Virus record (IMG/VR): IMGVR_UViG_3300020439_000092
Coordinates: 1-22,128 of that record
Strand: one strand, 5' to 3'
DNA length: 22,128 nt
Source of the DNA: a virus
The notes below the pieces were generated by a model, which was not told the DNA's origin, did no database searches, and saw only the letters and a program-made list of their open reading frames with translations. This document shows, one piece after another, positions 5,274-12,492 of this stretch. Each line of letters starts with the position of its first letter. Position 1 is the stretch's first letter. The translations under genes and the position numbers were made by a program.

Positions 5274-5390
5274 ATGTGTCAATGCTCGCAATGTAAAAAA
5301 GACTTCGAAGAAACCGACTTGACTTGGGTGCAGAAAGCTGATAAGCTTTACTTGCTTTGTAAAAAGTGTTACGAGCAAATCTTTAAATAA
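5274..5390 (+). CDS. Small zinc-ribbon-like protein, 38 residues
   Basis: ATG 5274 to TAA 5388-5390. The sequence has CxxC at residues 4-7 (CSQC) and again near residues 29-32 (CKKC), separated by about 21 residues that include a beta-hairpin-like DLTWVQKADKLYLL. Two CxxC pairs at this spacing are the usual layout of a one-zinc ribbon or treble-clef protein. The 88 bp between the tRNA and this ORF hold only AT-rich sequence with weak inverted repeats (for example GCTCTT near 5210 and AAGAGC near 5252); I see no gene there. No Shine-Dalgarno is visible. A nucleic-acid- or protein-binding role is likely by family, but not shown. Confidence 0.55.
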   Translation: MCQCSQCKKDFEETDLTWVQKADKLYLLCKKCYEQIFK

Positions 5391-5396
5391 AAAATT

Positions 5397-5600
5397 ATGT
5401 TTATAGAACTAACAGAAATAGTAGGAGAAGGCATTGGCAGAATATCTAAGCCAGAAAGAACTATATGTGTCAACTCCAGCAAAATTAGTAATTTCTATTC
5501 AGATTCAACAGATAGAACTGTTATAGAACTTCGCAAAAGCTCGATAAGGGTAAAAGAAACTTATCAAGAAGTAAAAGAGCTTATTTTAAAGTTGACTTGA
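5397..5600 (+). CDS. Small FlbD-like protein
   Basis: This 67-residue protein follows the zinc-ribbon ORF by 6 nt. The pattern MFIELTEIVGEG, then ICVNSSKISNFY, then TVIELRKSSIRVKETYQEVKELILKL matches the compact fold of FlbD and related small proteins (MIxLTxxxG..xxVNxxxIxxI...xTxIxLxxGxxxxVxESxxEVxxxI). FlbD is a flagellar-operon protein in bacteria. Similar short proteins occur in phages, where the role is not known. The last codons (from 5590) are part of structured copy 5, so the stop codon (TGA 5598-5600) lies in its second stem. The match is by pattern only. Confidence 0.5.
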   Translation: MFIELTEIVGEGIGRISKPERTICVNSSKISNFYSDSTDRTVIELRKSSIRVKETYQEVKELILKLT

Positions 5601-5649
5601 TTTAGTAGAGCTACACTCCAGAAGTGTTTTAAATTCGCTTCAAGCAACT
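5590..5649 (+). ncRNA. Structured hairpin element, copy 5
   Basis: The pairing is perfect in every stem: outer AGTTG 5590-5594 / CAACT 5645-5649, bulged A5595, second stem CTTGA 5596-5600 / TCAAG 5640-5644, inner stem ACACT 5613-5617 / AGTGT 5623-5627 with loop CCAGA. Internal-loop strands are TTTA-GTAGA-GCT (5601-5612) and TTTA-AATTC-GCT (5628-5639). The 5' arms overlap the last codons and stop of the FlbD-like gene. It is in tandem with copy 6, two nt downstream. Its second stem differs completely from all other copies, yet still pairs, which is good evidence of selection on structure. Confidence 0.8.
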
Positions 5650-5651
5650 AA

Positions 5652-5717
5652 TAGGCCGTACCTATTTTAAATGAGCTACATGCTAGACATGTTTTAGCCT
5701 CGATATAGGGCGGTCTA
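5652..5717 (+). ncRNA. Structured hairpin element, copy 6
   Basis: Outer stem TAGGCCGT 5652-5659 / GCGGTCTA 5710-5717 has two G-U pairs, then bulged A5660. The second stem is CCTAT 5661-5665 / ATAGG 5705-5709. Internal-loop strands are TTTA-AATGA-GCT (5666-5677) and TTTA-GCCTC-GAT (5693-5704). The inner stem is ACATG 5678-5682 / CATGT 5688-5692 with loop CTAGA. The 3' arm overlaps the stop codon of the minus-strand IPT/TIG gene (5715-5717). It is therefore the junction where the + and - strand operons meet; no ordinary T-tract terminator is visible there. Confidence 0.75.
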
Positions 5718-8700
5718 TACTTGTTCAGTATTAACAACTACTTCTCTACCGTCAGGGTTTATAACTTTTGTTACATAGTAGTCAACGCCGTTTAAGTTTT
5801 CTACTATAGTAAATATGGCTGAATGGTTAGAGCTGACTTGCGGGGCAGCCCTACCGCTCAAGACATTAAACTGTACTGTCGGAGAATCATGTATAATAGT
5901 GAACCTCTCGCCTGCTGTTAAACTGTCAGTAAGCACGCCTTGTAGTTTCACTAATGCGTCTTGCCCTTCTGATATTGTAAACTGTGGCACTGTAATCTGC
6001 GCGCCTGTTGAAGATGTGACAGTAAAATCTGCTTCTCCAGAATGCTGCACGGTCTGTATAAAAACTTTATCTAAATAACTAAACCCTGAGCCACTAATAT
6101 TAAACGTACTGCCAGTTGTTCCCTCGGAAACAGAGAAGTTAGGAGTCTCTAACTCTAACGCAGGTATTAGCTGCACCAACCCGCCAGATGTCGTGCTGTC
6201 TGCCTGCCCTTGGGGGCTTTGAACGACTAAGAATCCTGAGCCAGTCTCTATAGAGCCAAACGGAGGTTGAAATCTTATAACTCTATTAGATTCTGCGACA
6301 AATCCTGAAGCAGCATGCAAAGTCCCGCTTGGCTGCAGGGTGTCCCCAATGTAGCCTGAGCCAGAGAAAAACACGCCTGTAACAGGAGATAAGTTATTAC
6401 CACTTATAAAACCAGATATTCTCTTGTTGAATTTATCTCCAGTAGATATGCCAGATATAACCGGGGTAGGGTATACAATGTTGAAAAACTCATTAGTTAA
6501 TATTTTGTTTATATTTTCTTCTGTTTTACTTCCTGTGAAAGTATAGCTGCTGTCTCTATGATCTTCCCAGCTATTCAGTATAAACATCTGCCCACTTCCA
6601 GTAAAGTTGTCGCCTACGTTTAACTCTATCAAAGTTTTAGACTTACCATCATCTCCAGATGTTCTTATTTGACTTTTTATATCAAAGAAGGCGTGTTTAT
6701 CGTCACCCGTGATACCTATTACTGAATCGCCGCTTGCAAAGTCTCCGAAAGCGTTTATACCAGTTATAGATATACCCGAGCCGACATCTAAATTAAAGTT
6801 ATCATGACCACTTATGCCGGATATTGTGGCCAGCGGGAAGAAAGTTTCAGTTGTGCTTAATATAGAATCATTATTGTTGCCAGTTATTAAAATAGTAGAC
6901 GCCACGATTTCTCTTGGAACTTTTACGTCTATAGAAAAGCCTGACTCTGAAAATTTATTTGTCTGTTGAAAGTCTCCGGAAACTAAATTTCCATTTTCAT
7001 CTATAAACGCAGCATTTAGTCCTGAGAAATATTCTCCAGTTATAGTTATTTGCTCATCAAAAGTAGCATACTGTCCAGATACACCAGATACTCTTGCTAT
7101 CTTAAATTCCTGAGACCCAGTTATAGTTCTATTGAACCTATCCTTCAACCTGACGACTCCAGAAAAGTCGCTAGAGACAAGGTTCCGAGTTTCTACATTA
7201 CCTTGCTCAGGAGTAAATGTTATAACTTTTTGAGATGGCAGGTCTATAGATATTTTTGTGGAACTCTTAGAAGCAAAAGACCTTTGAGTAATATCATTTC
7301 CGTCTTTGTCGTAAAAGATTATTTCGTTTACTATATTTAAATTTTTACCTATTATATCAAGCCTATCTTTTTCCCCTAGGACTGTGTAGTCTAGGGGAGA
7401 CTTTGGCTCGGGGACAAATTTGGTTATAGAGGGCTTGTTTGGAACTATAGAAAACTTGGTATTAGATTCGCCAGTACCTCCACTTGTAGCGATTGTTATA
7501 AAATCAGTCAGCGCTCCGTTTGGTATATCAAATTGAATACCAGTTGTAGTGTTTTGAGTTATATTTAAACCTGTTAGGTCTGATATCAAAACTTGAGCGT
7601 CTTTTAAACCGCTAAAGTAACCACTAACACTTACCGTGGTTCCCTCTTCTCCAGAAGTTGGGTTAAACCCACTGACCGTTGGCTTCTTGTAAACAGATAT
7701 AGCTTCAGAAAAATTACTTGTTCCAGCTATATTGCTAACTCTAAGTTTTATTCCTGTGCTATTAAACTCTTGAGGAAACTCAAAAAAGTTTTGCGTAACA
7801 AGATCGCCACTACCAGAAACGCCAGTAGCTTTAAAGAACCCAAACTCTTCTTCTGTTACAGAATCAAAAAAGCTAATCTTAGATTGCTTCAAAAGATTTA
7901 AGCCAGTCAAAGATCCTGTAGAAAGAGGTTCTCTAGTTATGTCTGTCCCACCTTTTACGTCTTCTATAAAAGGATTGCCAACGACAAAGAAACCGCTGTC
8001 TAAAGTCTCTGATTGTCCAAATAGACCACTAGCTAATACATCAACGTGAAAAGAACCGCGCCCAGAAACCTCTCCCTCTTGCAAGCCAGAAGGAACGTTT
8101 ACCTCAAGTCTATCACCAAAAGAAGATGAAATTATACCCGTACCAGTTATATTAACCGATATGCCAGTATTATCTGACCTAGTAAGGGTTATCTTATCAA
8201 TACCTTTTAAGTCTTTTCCTGTTATACTTATCTGGGAGCCGGTTATAGAAAATTTAGGATTAGCTCCTAATACTTGAGGAACAGACCCGCTAACAATAAC
8301 TTCTTTTCCAGAGGGGTATATATCTCCTATATCACTATAAAGAGAAACAAGGTGAATACCAGATCTTAAATTTTTAGGCAGCTTTCCAGATATTAAGTTG
8401 CTATTTAAAACCCTAAAATCATCAGTGTCTCTATTTCCTACTTTTACTTTTACTCTGTTGTCGCCAGTTATGTTAAGTACCTGATTAACAAAATTTCTTC
8501 CCTCTAAAAATACAGGAGCGCCACCCAAAGCTCCAGAATCTGGAACAACTCGGTCTATCAAAGCTAAATGAGAAAAAGAGTTCTCTTCTCCAGAAGGCGC
8601 CAAAGATATACCACTTTGCAAAAAGTATGTAAAGTTACCTCTGCTTTTGCCGGTAGGGGCTGTAACCGTCAAAGAGTTTGCGGTCACGTTAGAAGGTGAA

Positions 8701-9320
8701 ACTACTTCGTTACTTAAAGGAAACTGTACTCCAGTAATAGCAGAAAAAGAATATCCAGATATCACTAACTGTTCGCTTGGCAATTGAAAGCCCGGCTCAA
8801 CAGATGTTACCTGCGGGACAGGAACAAAGTTGTCAGGCGAGATACCGCTGTTGTATAGCGCACCACCTTCACCACTTCTTAAGGATGAAAATACTGTTAC
8901 TCCTGTATATTCAGCGTCTTTAGGTATATTTACTTCTATTCTAGTTGGGGAGGCTACAGTAAAATTTGCTTTTTTAGAACCAAAGTTTACCTCTGTGATT
9001 CTATAAAAATTTTCCCCAGTCACAATTATAGGTTCATCTACAAAACCTGTTATTTTTTCTAACGGACCAACATTAATCCTGTGGTTCTCTTTAAGTAAAA
9101 CTGTTTGCTCACCAAGAGATGTTACCGCACCGTCCAGAGCAATAACATTAACGTCATCTGTTTTTATTTCTGGAGGCAAAGCCCCACTTAAACCTGTGCC
9201 AACGACAGCAAGCATTCTTTCCTCCCCTATGCTTACATCGCCCCAAACAACTTTATGAACAGCAGTTAGCTCTTCTCCGCTAATAAAAAATCCTGAGTTT
9301 GGGAAAAATATATTTGACAT
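5715..9320 (-). CDS. Giant IPT/TIG-repeat virion protein (likely tail fibre or appendage)
   Basis: This 1201-residue protein is built from about eleven Ig-like IPT/TIG-type repeats of roughly 80-110 residues. Repeats typically open with a PxVxxxxP or PxIxxxxG strand, continue with a V-x-I-x-G-x-x-F/L turn (examples: EPIIVTGENFYRITEV; QLVISGYSFSAITGV; TTVSVSGYFSGL; TFNISGSGFSYLDKV) and end with a VxVP or IxVP edge. It is unusually rich in SG and TG dipeptides at loops. There is no signal peptide; the N-terminus MSNIFFPNSGFFISGEELTAV may be the virion-attachment part, and the last 60 residues differ from the repeats. IPT/TIG domains in phages occur in fibres and decoration proteins that touch cells or glycans. 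It is the last gene of the minus-strand block, 3 nt after the stop of its neighbour. Exact virion position is unknown. Confidence 0.65.
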   Translation of the reverse strand: MSNIFFPNSGFFISGEELTAVHKVVWGDVSIGEERMLAVVGTGLSGALPPEIKTDDVNVIALDGAVTSLGEQTVLLKENHRINVGPLEKITGFVDEPIIVTGENFYRITEVNFGSKKANFTVASPTRIEVNIPKDAEYTGVTVFSSLRSGEGGALYNSGISPDNFVPVPQVTSVEPGFQLPSEQLVISGYSFSAITGVQFPLSNEVVSPSNVTANSLTVTAPTGKSRGNFTYFLQSGISLAPSGEENSFSHLALIDRVVPDSGALGGAPVFLEGRNFVNQVLNITGDNRVKVKVGNRDTDDFRVLNSNLISGKLPKNLRSGIHLVSLYSDIGDIYPSGKEVIVSGSVPQVLGANPKFSITGSQISITGKDLKGIDKITLTRSDNTGISVNITGTGIISSSFGDRLEVNVPSGLQEGEVSGRGSFHVDVLASGLFGQSETLDSGFFVVGNPFIEDVKGGTDITREPLSTGSLTGLNLLKQSKISFFDSVTEEEFGFFKATGVSGSGDLVTQNFFEFPQEFNSTGIKLRVSNIAGTSNFSEAISVYKKPTVSGFNPTSGEEGTTVSVSGYFSGLKDAQVLISDLTGLNITQNTTTGIQFDIPNGALTDFITIATSGGTGESNTKFSIVPNKPSITKFVPEPKSPLDYTVLGEKDRLDIIGKNLNIVNEIIFYDKDGNDITQRSFASKSSTKISIDLPSQKVITFTPEQGNVETRNLVSSDFSGVVRLKDRFNRTITGSQEFKIARVSGVSGQYATFDEQITITGEYFSGLNAAFIDENGNLVSGDFQQTNKFSESGFSIDVKVPREIVASTILITGNNNDSILSTTETFFPLATISGISGHDNFNLDVGSGISITGINAFGDFASGDSVIGITGDDKHAFFDIKSQIRTSGDDGKSKTLIELNVGDNFTGSGQMFILNSWEDHRDSSYTFTGSKTEENINKILTNEFFNIVYPTPVISGISTGDKFNKRISGFISGNNLSPVTGVFFSGSGYIGDTLQPSGTLHAASGFVAESNRVIRFQPPFGSIETGSGFLVVQSPQGQADSTTSGGLVQLIPALELETPNFSVSEGTTGSTFNISGSGFSYLDKVFIQTVQHSGEADFTVTSSTGAQITVPQFTISEGQDALVKLQGVLTDSLTAGERFTIIHDSPTVQFNVLSGRAAPQVSSNHSAIFTIVENLNGVDYYVTKVINPDGREVVVNTEQV

Positions 9321-9323
9321 TTT

Positions 9324-10211
9324 TTACAAGTTTAAAGGTGACCCATCTGGGAACACTGGTCTGGCTGTTGGTATTATGCCGGATGCTACTAGGTCTACCC
9401 TAGGCGTATTTGATACTATACTTAAATTATGCGTAACTTTATTTCCAACTGATGCAGATACAGATCTAGACTGAAGAACCCCAAAGCAAGAAAAGGTTTC
9501 TGTCGCCCCTGCAGCATCAGGCTCGTTGTGTCTATATAGATTTATTAAAAATTTACTTGATATACCATTGTAAGGCAAAAACCCTGTAGGGTTATCTACC
9601 TCTATTCCCATTGATACAGTTTTCTTCCCGAAATAGATTCTATCTGGAACAGTTTTTCCAGCAGAATAAACAGGATTAATTTCTGAAGAATAATTATATG
9701 AAGTATTTATAAAGTCGTTTATCTCACCCAGCAGATTACTTGATGTATTTTCTATAGTTATGTTTTTGCAGTTTAGTATTTTATCCTCAGATATAATTTC
9801 TTGGTTTTGGGTAAATTCACCTTGCAGATCGTCAAAAAACACAATTGTAGAGTTTGCTATGACCGGAGAGTTAGGTTGAAAATCTATGCTGTAACTCGAA
9901 AGATAACCGCTCGTAAAAGTCATTCCTCCGAAGCTCCCGCTAATTATTTGGCCTTCGTTACTTCTATTGTCAGAACCTATCTTCTCGCCTTGATTTGCTA
10001 TAAAGCTTTTGATTTTATCAAGTCCGCCAGTTAAGTAATGAGAAAAAGAAAGAGTAGAGCCTATACCTGCATTAGCGAAATAGTTTTTTGAGTGTCTTTG
10101 CCCAGCATCGTATCTCGGGTCTATAGAAGCCTGCACATCTAGAGAACACTGATTAGCAATTATATCTAAATCATTTAATCTAAGCTTGGTATTTTTTGAA
10201 GAGAATATCAT
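9324..10211 (-). CDS. Virion structural protein, paralogue C
   Basis: This 295-residue protein is related to its two upstream neighbours. Shared landmarks are GYLSSYSIDFQPNSP (others: LLSSYSLNLAPYSP and AYLSSYSSSCSVGEIP) and a later PVYSAGKTVPDRIYFG (others: PVYKLGQEFP; PVYAFNDKSP). It has beta-rich composition, no signal peptide and no membrane helix. The YLSSYS...P motif followed by a mixed beta domain recalls phage tail or neck-type structural proteins seen in marine phage genomes, but I cannot name a family. ATG 10209-10211 overlaps the TAA of the upstream gene by one base and has GGAG a few bases upstream. The product is probably a virion part made with the IPT/TIG protein. Confidence 0.55.
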   Translation of the reverse strand: MIFSSKNTKLRLNDLDIIANQCSLDVQASIDPRYDAGQRHSKNYFANAGIGSTLSFSHYLTGGLDKIKSFIANQGEKIGSDNRSNEGQIISGSFGGMTFTSGYLSSYSIDFQPNSPVIANSTIVFFDDLQGEFTQNQEIISEDKILNCKNITIENTSSNLLGEINDFINTSYNYSSEINPVYSAGKTVPDRIYFGKKTVSMGIEVDNPTGFLPYNGISSKFLINLYRHNEPDAAGATETFSCFGVLQSRSVSASVGNKVTHNLSIVSNTPRVDLVASGIIPTARPVFPDGSPLNL

Positions 10212-11056
10212 TAATAAAAGCTCCTTAATGTTTTAGAAGTTTCAGCGATGCCATTTGCCCCAGCAGAGATTTGACTATTATCAACGACAGCTCTTTCCAT
10301 ATTTATTTGCATCTCGCTATTATTATCTAAACTTTTTACTTTTAGTTGAAAATTTTCGTTCTTGCCAGTAAAGCTAATTCCTGTTTCGTGAACATTCTCT
10401 GTTACCCGAGCTTCTTCTGTCGCTGCATGATACAAAAATGATGATGGAAACTCTTGTCCTAGTTTATACACCGGTTCATATTCAAAATTTATAGAGTAAT
10501 CCACAGACTGAAGTATGCCCGTGGAATCTTCGCTTGAAATCGTCGCAGGAGACTGTCCTGCCATGAATGATGAAAATGCAGAATGCCCAACATTGGACGC
10601 CAAAGCTTGAACATCTGAAGACCTAGAAACTGTCTGCGACTTAAGCTCGCCGCTAACAGGAATATTTTGCCCAGAACCAAAAAGCTCAAAGTTAACGCTG
10701 CATTGAGCAGGAGAATAGGGCGCTAGATTCAAAGAGTAAGAAGACAAAAGCCCCTCGCCGCTTACGCCACCAAACTTTATTGATACCCCAGAAGTCTGCG
10801 AAGCTCTAGAATTTTTCAAACCACTAGCAATTTCATTTATAATATTTGTTCCAGTCAAAACTGGAGTATAAGAAAAAGAAACGCTAGAAGTTCTGGCTCC
10901 TTGCGGGGTCTGTTCTGACACGCCCCTAAACCCTATGGCTCTAACAGGCTGTAAATCAGCAGCCTGACTCAAAGAACAATCGTAAGCTATAATTTTTTCA
11001 GTATTAGCACCAAACTCTAGGGTCAGAGGTATTTTGTCGTATCTAATGGAAGCCAT
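10211..11056 (-). CDS. Virion structural protein, paralogue B
   Basis: This 281-residue member of the three-gene paralogue set has SYTPVLTGTNIIN near residue 70, GEGLLSSYSLNLAPYSPAQ near 105-125, and EPVYKLGQEFPSSFLY near 200-215. It is Ser/Gly-rich and beta-rich, without signal peptide or membrane segment. A GAGGT Shine-Dalgarno lies in the end of the upstream gene, whose stop is 2 nt before this start, so translation is probably coupled. Similar length and the same order of landmarks in B and C suggest gene duplication within the operon. Function in the virion is inferred from the context of tail genes and the repeat-rich fibre-like protein. Confidence 0.55.
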   Translation of the reverse strand: MASIRYDKIPLTLEFGANTEKIIAYDCSLSQAADLQPVRAIGFRGVSEQTPQGARTSSVSFSYTPVLTGTNIINEIASGLKNSRASQTSGVSIKFGGVSGEGLLSSYSLNLAPYSPAQCSVNFELFGSGQNIPVSGELKSQTVSRSSDVQALASNVGHSAFSSFMAGQSPATISSEDSTGILQSVDYSINFEYEPVYKLGQEFPSSFLYHAATEEARVTENVHETGISFTGKNENFQLKVKSLDNNSEMQINMERAVVDNSQISAGANGIAETSKTLRSFY

Positions 11057-11057
11057 A

Positions 11058-11861
11058 TTACCTCAATATTGCACCTTTCATTGTGAAGTTTATTTGCACG
11101 TTAGAGTTATTATCGGCAGAGTATTGTTCTGAGACCAAAATCATATCACTAAATGAAAAAGTCTGTATGTTTGAAGTAGAGTTATTTTCATTTATTATCA
11201 AACTTACATCTTTGAATACAGTCTCCTCTGGAATAAATCTCATGTTTTTAATTTTGTAATCATCTAGCTCTATGCTAAATTGCATTGTCACATCAAGAGG
11301 AGAATCAGAAACGACTTCAGATGGAGACTTATCGTTAAAGGCATAAACAGGCGTTCTAGGCGTTTGTATATCCAAAGAGTAACTTAGTACCCTATTGGTA
11401 TTAAACTCGTCTAAATTGATGCTTATAGAGTTGTATCCTGCTATTTTTAGCTCTGTATCGTGAGGTGTGGTTGCTCCAAAGTCAAAAAAGTTCCCTGTGC
11501 CTAACTCTCCGTATATTTCCGCCTGCATACCCAAGGTGGGTATTTCTCCTACAGAACAAGAAGATGAGTAGGAAGAAAGGTAAGCTTCTGTAAATTTAGT
11601 TGTTTGACTTCTGTAATCTACTTGTCCACTAAAAGGCAGCTCCCCTGTGAACTGAAGAAAAAAATCATCATGAACTAACAAGCTTTCAACCGAAATTGAC
11701 GCTGTCTGTGGCGAGGTGGGAGCATAGATTATCTGCTCTAAACCTAAAGAATTTATAGGAGAAGCTGAGGTTTCATACCCAAAAGAAATACTCTGAACAG
11801 CATTTATTCCTGTCCCGTTTACCGCCAACTTTTGGTTTTCTCGCCTAACCCTTGATAACAT
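11058..11861 (-). CDS. Virion structural protein, paralogue A
   Basis: This 267-residue protein is the first gene of the minus-strand block. Landmarks are QSISFGYETSASPIN near residue 25, AYLSSYSSSCSVGEIPTLGMQ near 95-115, and TPVYAFNDKSPSEV near 170-185, aligning with paralogues B and C. The SSYS-x5-GEIPTLG form is the most typical of what I have seen in phage structural proteins, so A may be closest to the ancestral version. There is no signal peptide or membrane helix. ATG 11859-11861 has no clear Shine-Dalgarno. The gene is divergent from the tail M-like gene across 50 bp. Confidence 0.55.
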   Translation of the reverse strand: MLSRVRRENQKLAVNGTGINAVQSISFGYETSASPINSLGLEQIIYAPTSPQTASISVESLLVHDDFFLQFTGELPFSGQVDYRSQTTKFTEAYLSSYSSSCSVGEIPTLGMQAEIYGELGTGNFFDFGATTPHDTELKIAGYNSISINLDEFNTNRVLSYSLDIQTPRTPVYAFNDKSPSEVVSDSPLDVTMQFSIELDDYKIKNMRFIPEETVFKDVSLIINENNSTSNIQTFSFSDMILVSEQYSADNNSNVQINFTMKGAILR

Positions 11862-11870
11862 CTACATTAT

Positions 11871-11888
11871 TTACACTTTTTAGTGTAA
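11871..11888. promoter_or_regulatory. Perfect inverted repeat in the divergent spacer
   Basis: TTACACT (11871-11877) and AGTGTAA (11882-11888) are exact complements around TTTT. The spacer (11862-11911) is the only non-coding DNA between the minus-strand structural block and the plus-strand tail block, so promoters for both directions should be in or near it. A TAATAT (11886-11891) could be a weak -10 for the + strand, but I see no convincing -35. The repeat could be an operator for a dimeric regulator or a short hairpin. Confidence 0.45.
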
Positions 11889-11911
11889 TATTTTGAGAGG
11901 AATAAGGAAAA

Positions 11912-12487
11912 ATGGCTGACGAGAATAGTATTTACAATATAACAGAATACGACAACTCTTTAAATTATAGCAAAGACGATATCGTTGCTGTCTTTGAGAG
12001 GTTCTCTTCTTTTAGTGTGCCAAAGACCGTAAAATACTACTACAGCTTAACAAGCAGCAATCAAGGCAACACTCCGGCGGCAGACTCTATCTATTGGGGC
12101 GGGGTTACAAGTCTGAACGGCTCTACAAAATCAAAATTTATTTGGTCTCCATCATATAATTTACAAGCAAATCATAAACCAAGAGTAAACTCCGTTGTTT
12201 TTGGTAACGGCTACGAACAAAGGTTCCAAGACGGTATATTTAACGACCTAATAACCATAAATGTCAAATTTGAACACAGAGACATAAAAGAAGCTAGGGC
12301 GATAAATCATTTCCTTAAATCAAGAAAAGCTGTTGAATCTTTTATCTTTGAAGATTTGCCAGAACCTCACAACGATTTAGTTTCGGCGGGCTACAGAAAA
12401 ATGTTTGTTTGTAAAAGCTGGACGAGTGAGTTTGTATTTTATAACAATTATACTATTACTGCAGACTTCGAACAAACTAATACTTAA
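11912..12487 (+). CDS. Minor tail protein M-like with N-terminal carbohydrate-binding-like module
   Basis: Residues about 80-191 carry the tail M-type domain: FIWSPSYNLQANHKPRVNS, VVFGNGYEQRFQDGIFND, and a beta-rich end with the WTSEFVFYNNYTITADFEQ strand. The FG(N/D)GYEQR motif is the hallmark of phage minor tail protein M and related proteins. Residues about 8-65 form an extra domain (YDNSLNYSKDDIVAVF, YYYSL, NQGNTPAADSIYWGG) that matches the Y..GD.V...Y......N.G..P......W pattern of family 5/12 carbohydrate-binding modules. Lambda M is shorter (about 109 residues) and has no such domain. A good Shine-Dalgarno (AGGAATAAGGA) precedes ATG 11912. The gene starts the tail-tip run M-L-K-I-J. Confidence 0.8.
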   Translation: MADENSIYNITEYDNSLNYSKDDIVAVFERFSSFSVPKTVKYYYSLTSSNQGNTPAADSIYWGGVTSLNGSTKSKFIWSPSYNLQANHKPRVNSVVFGNGYEQRFQDGIFNDLITINVKFEHRDIKEARAINHFLKSRKAVESFIFEDLPEPHNDLVSAGYRKMFVCKSWTSEFVFYNNYTITADFEQTNT

Positions 12488-12492
12488 ACACA

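Noticed and set aside
1582-5717. Reading the repeated hairpins as a CRISPR array or tracr-like repeat (GTTTTA...GCTA similarity)
   Set aside because: Spacing is irregular, arms differ between copies, there are no constant-length spacers, and no cas1/cas2 is present. The similarity to a type II repeat is a few bases.
1582-5717. Integron attC sites or REP-type mobile hairpins
   Set aside because: No GTTRRRY-type core sites, no integrase or RAYT transposase in the window, and arms are not copied between most elements, as a mobile repeat would require.
4985-5717. ToxI-like antitoxin RNA repeats of a type III toxin-antitoxin system
   Set aside because: The tandem pairs are not direct repeats of about 36 nt, and no ToxN-like protein follows.
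7050-7340. Plus-strand ORF inside the IPT/TIG gene, and another at 5815-6078
   Set aside because: Antisense to a continuous 1201-codon frame with clear repeats; composition is not protein-like.
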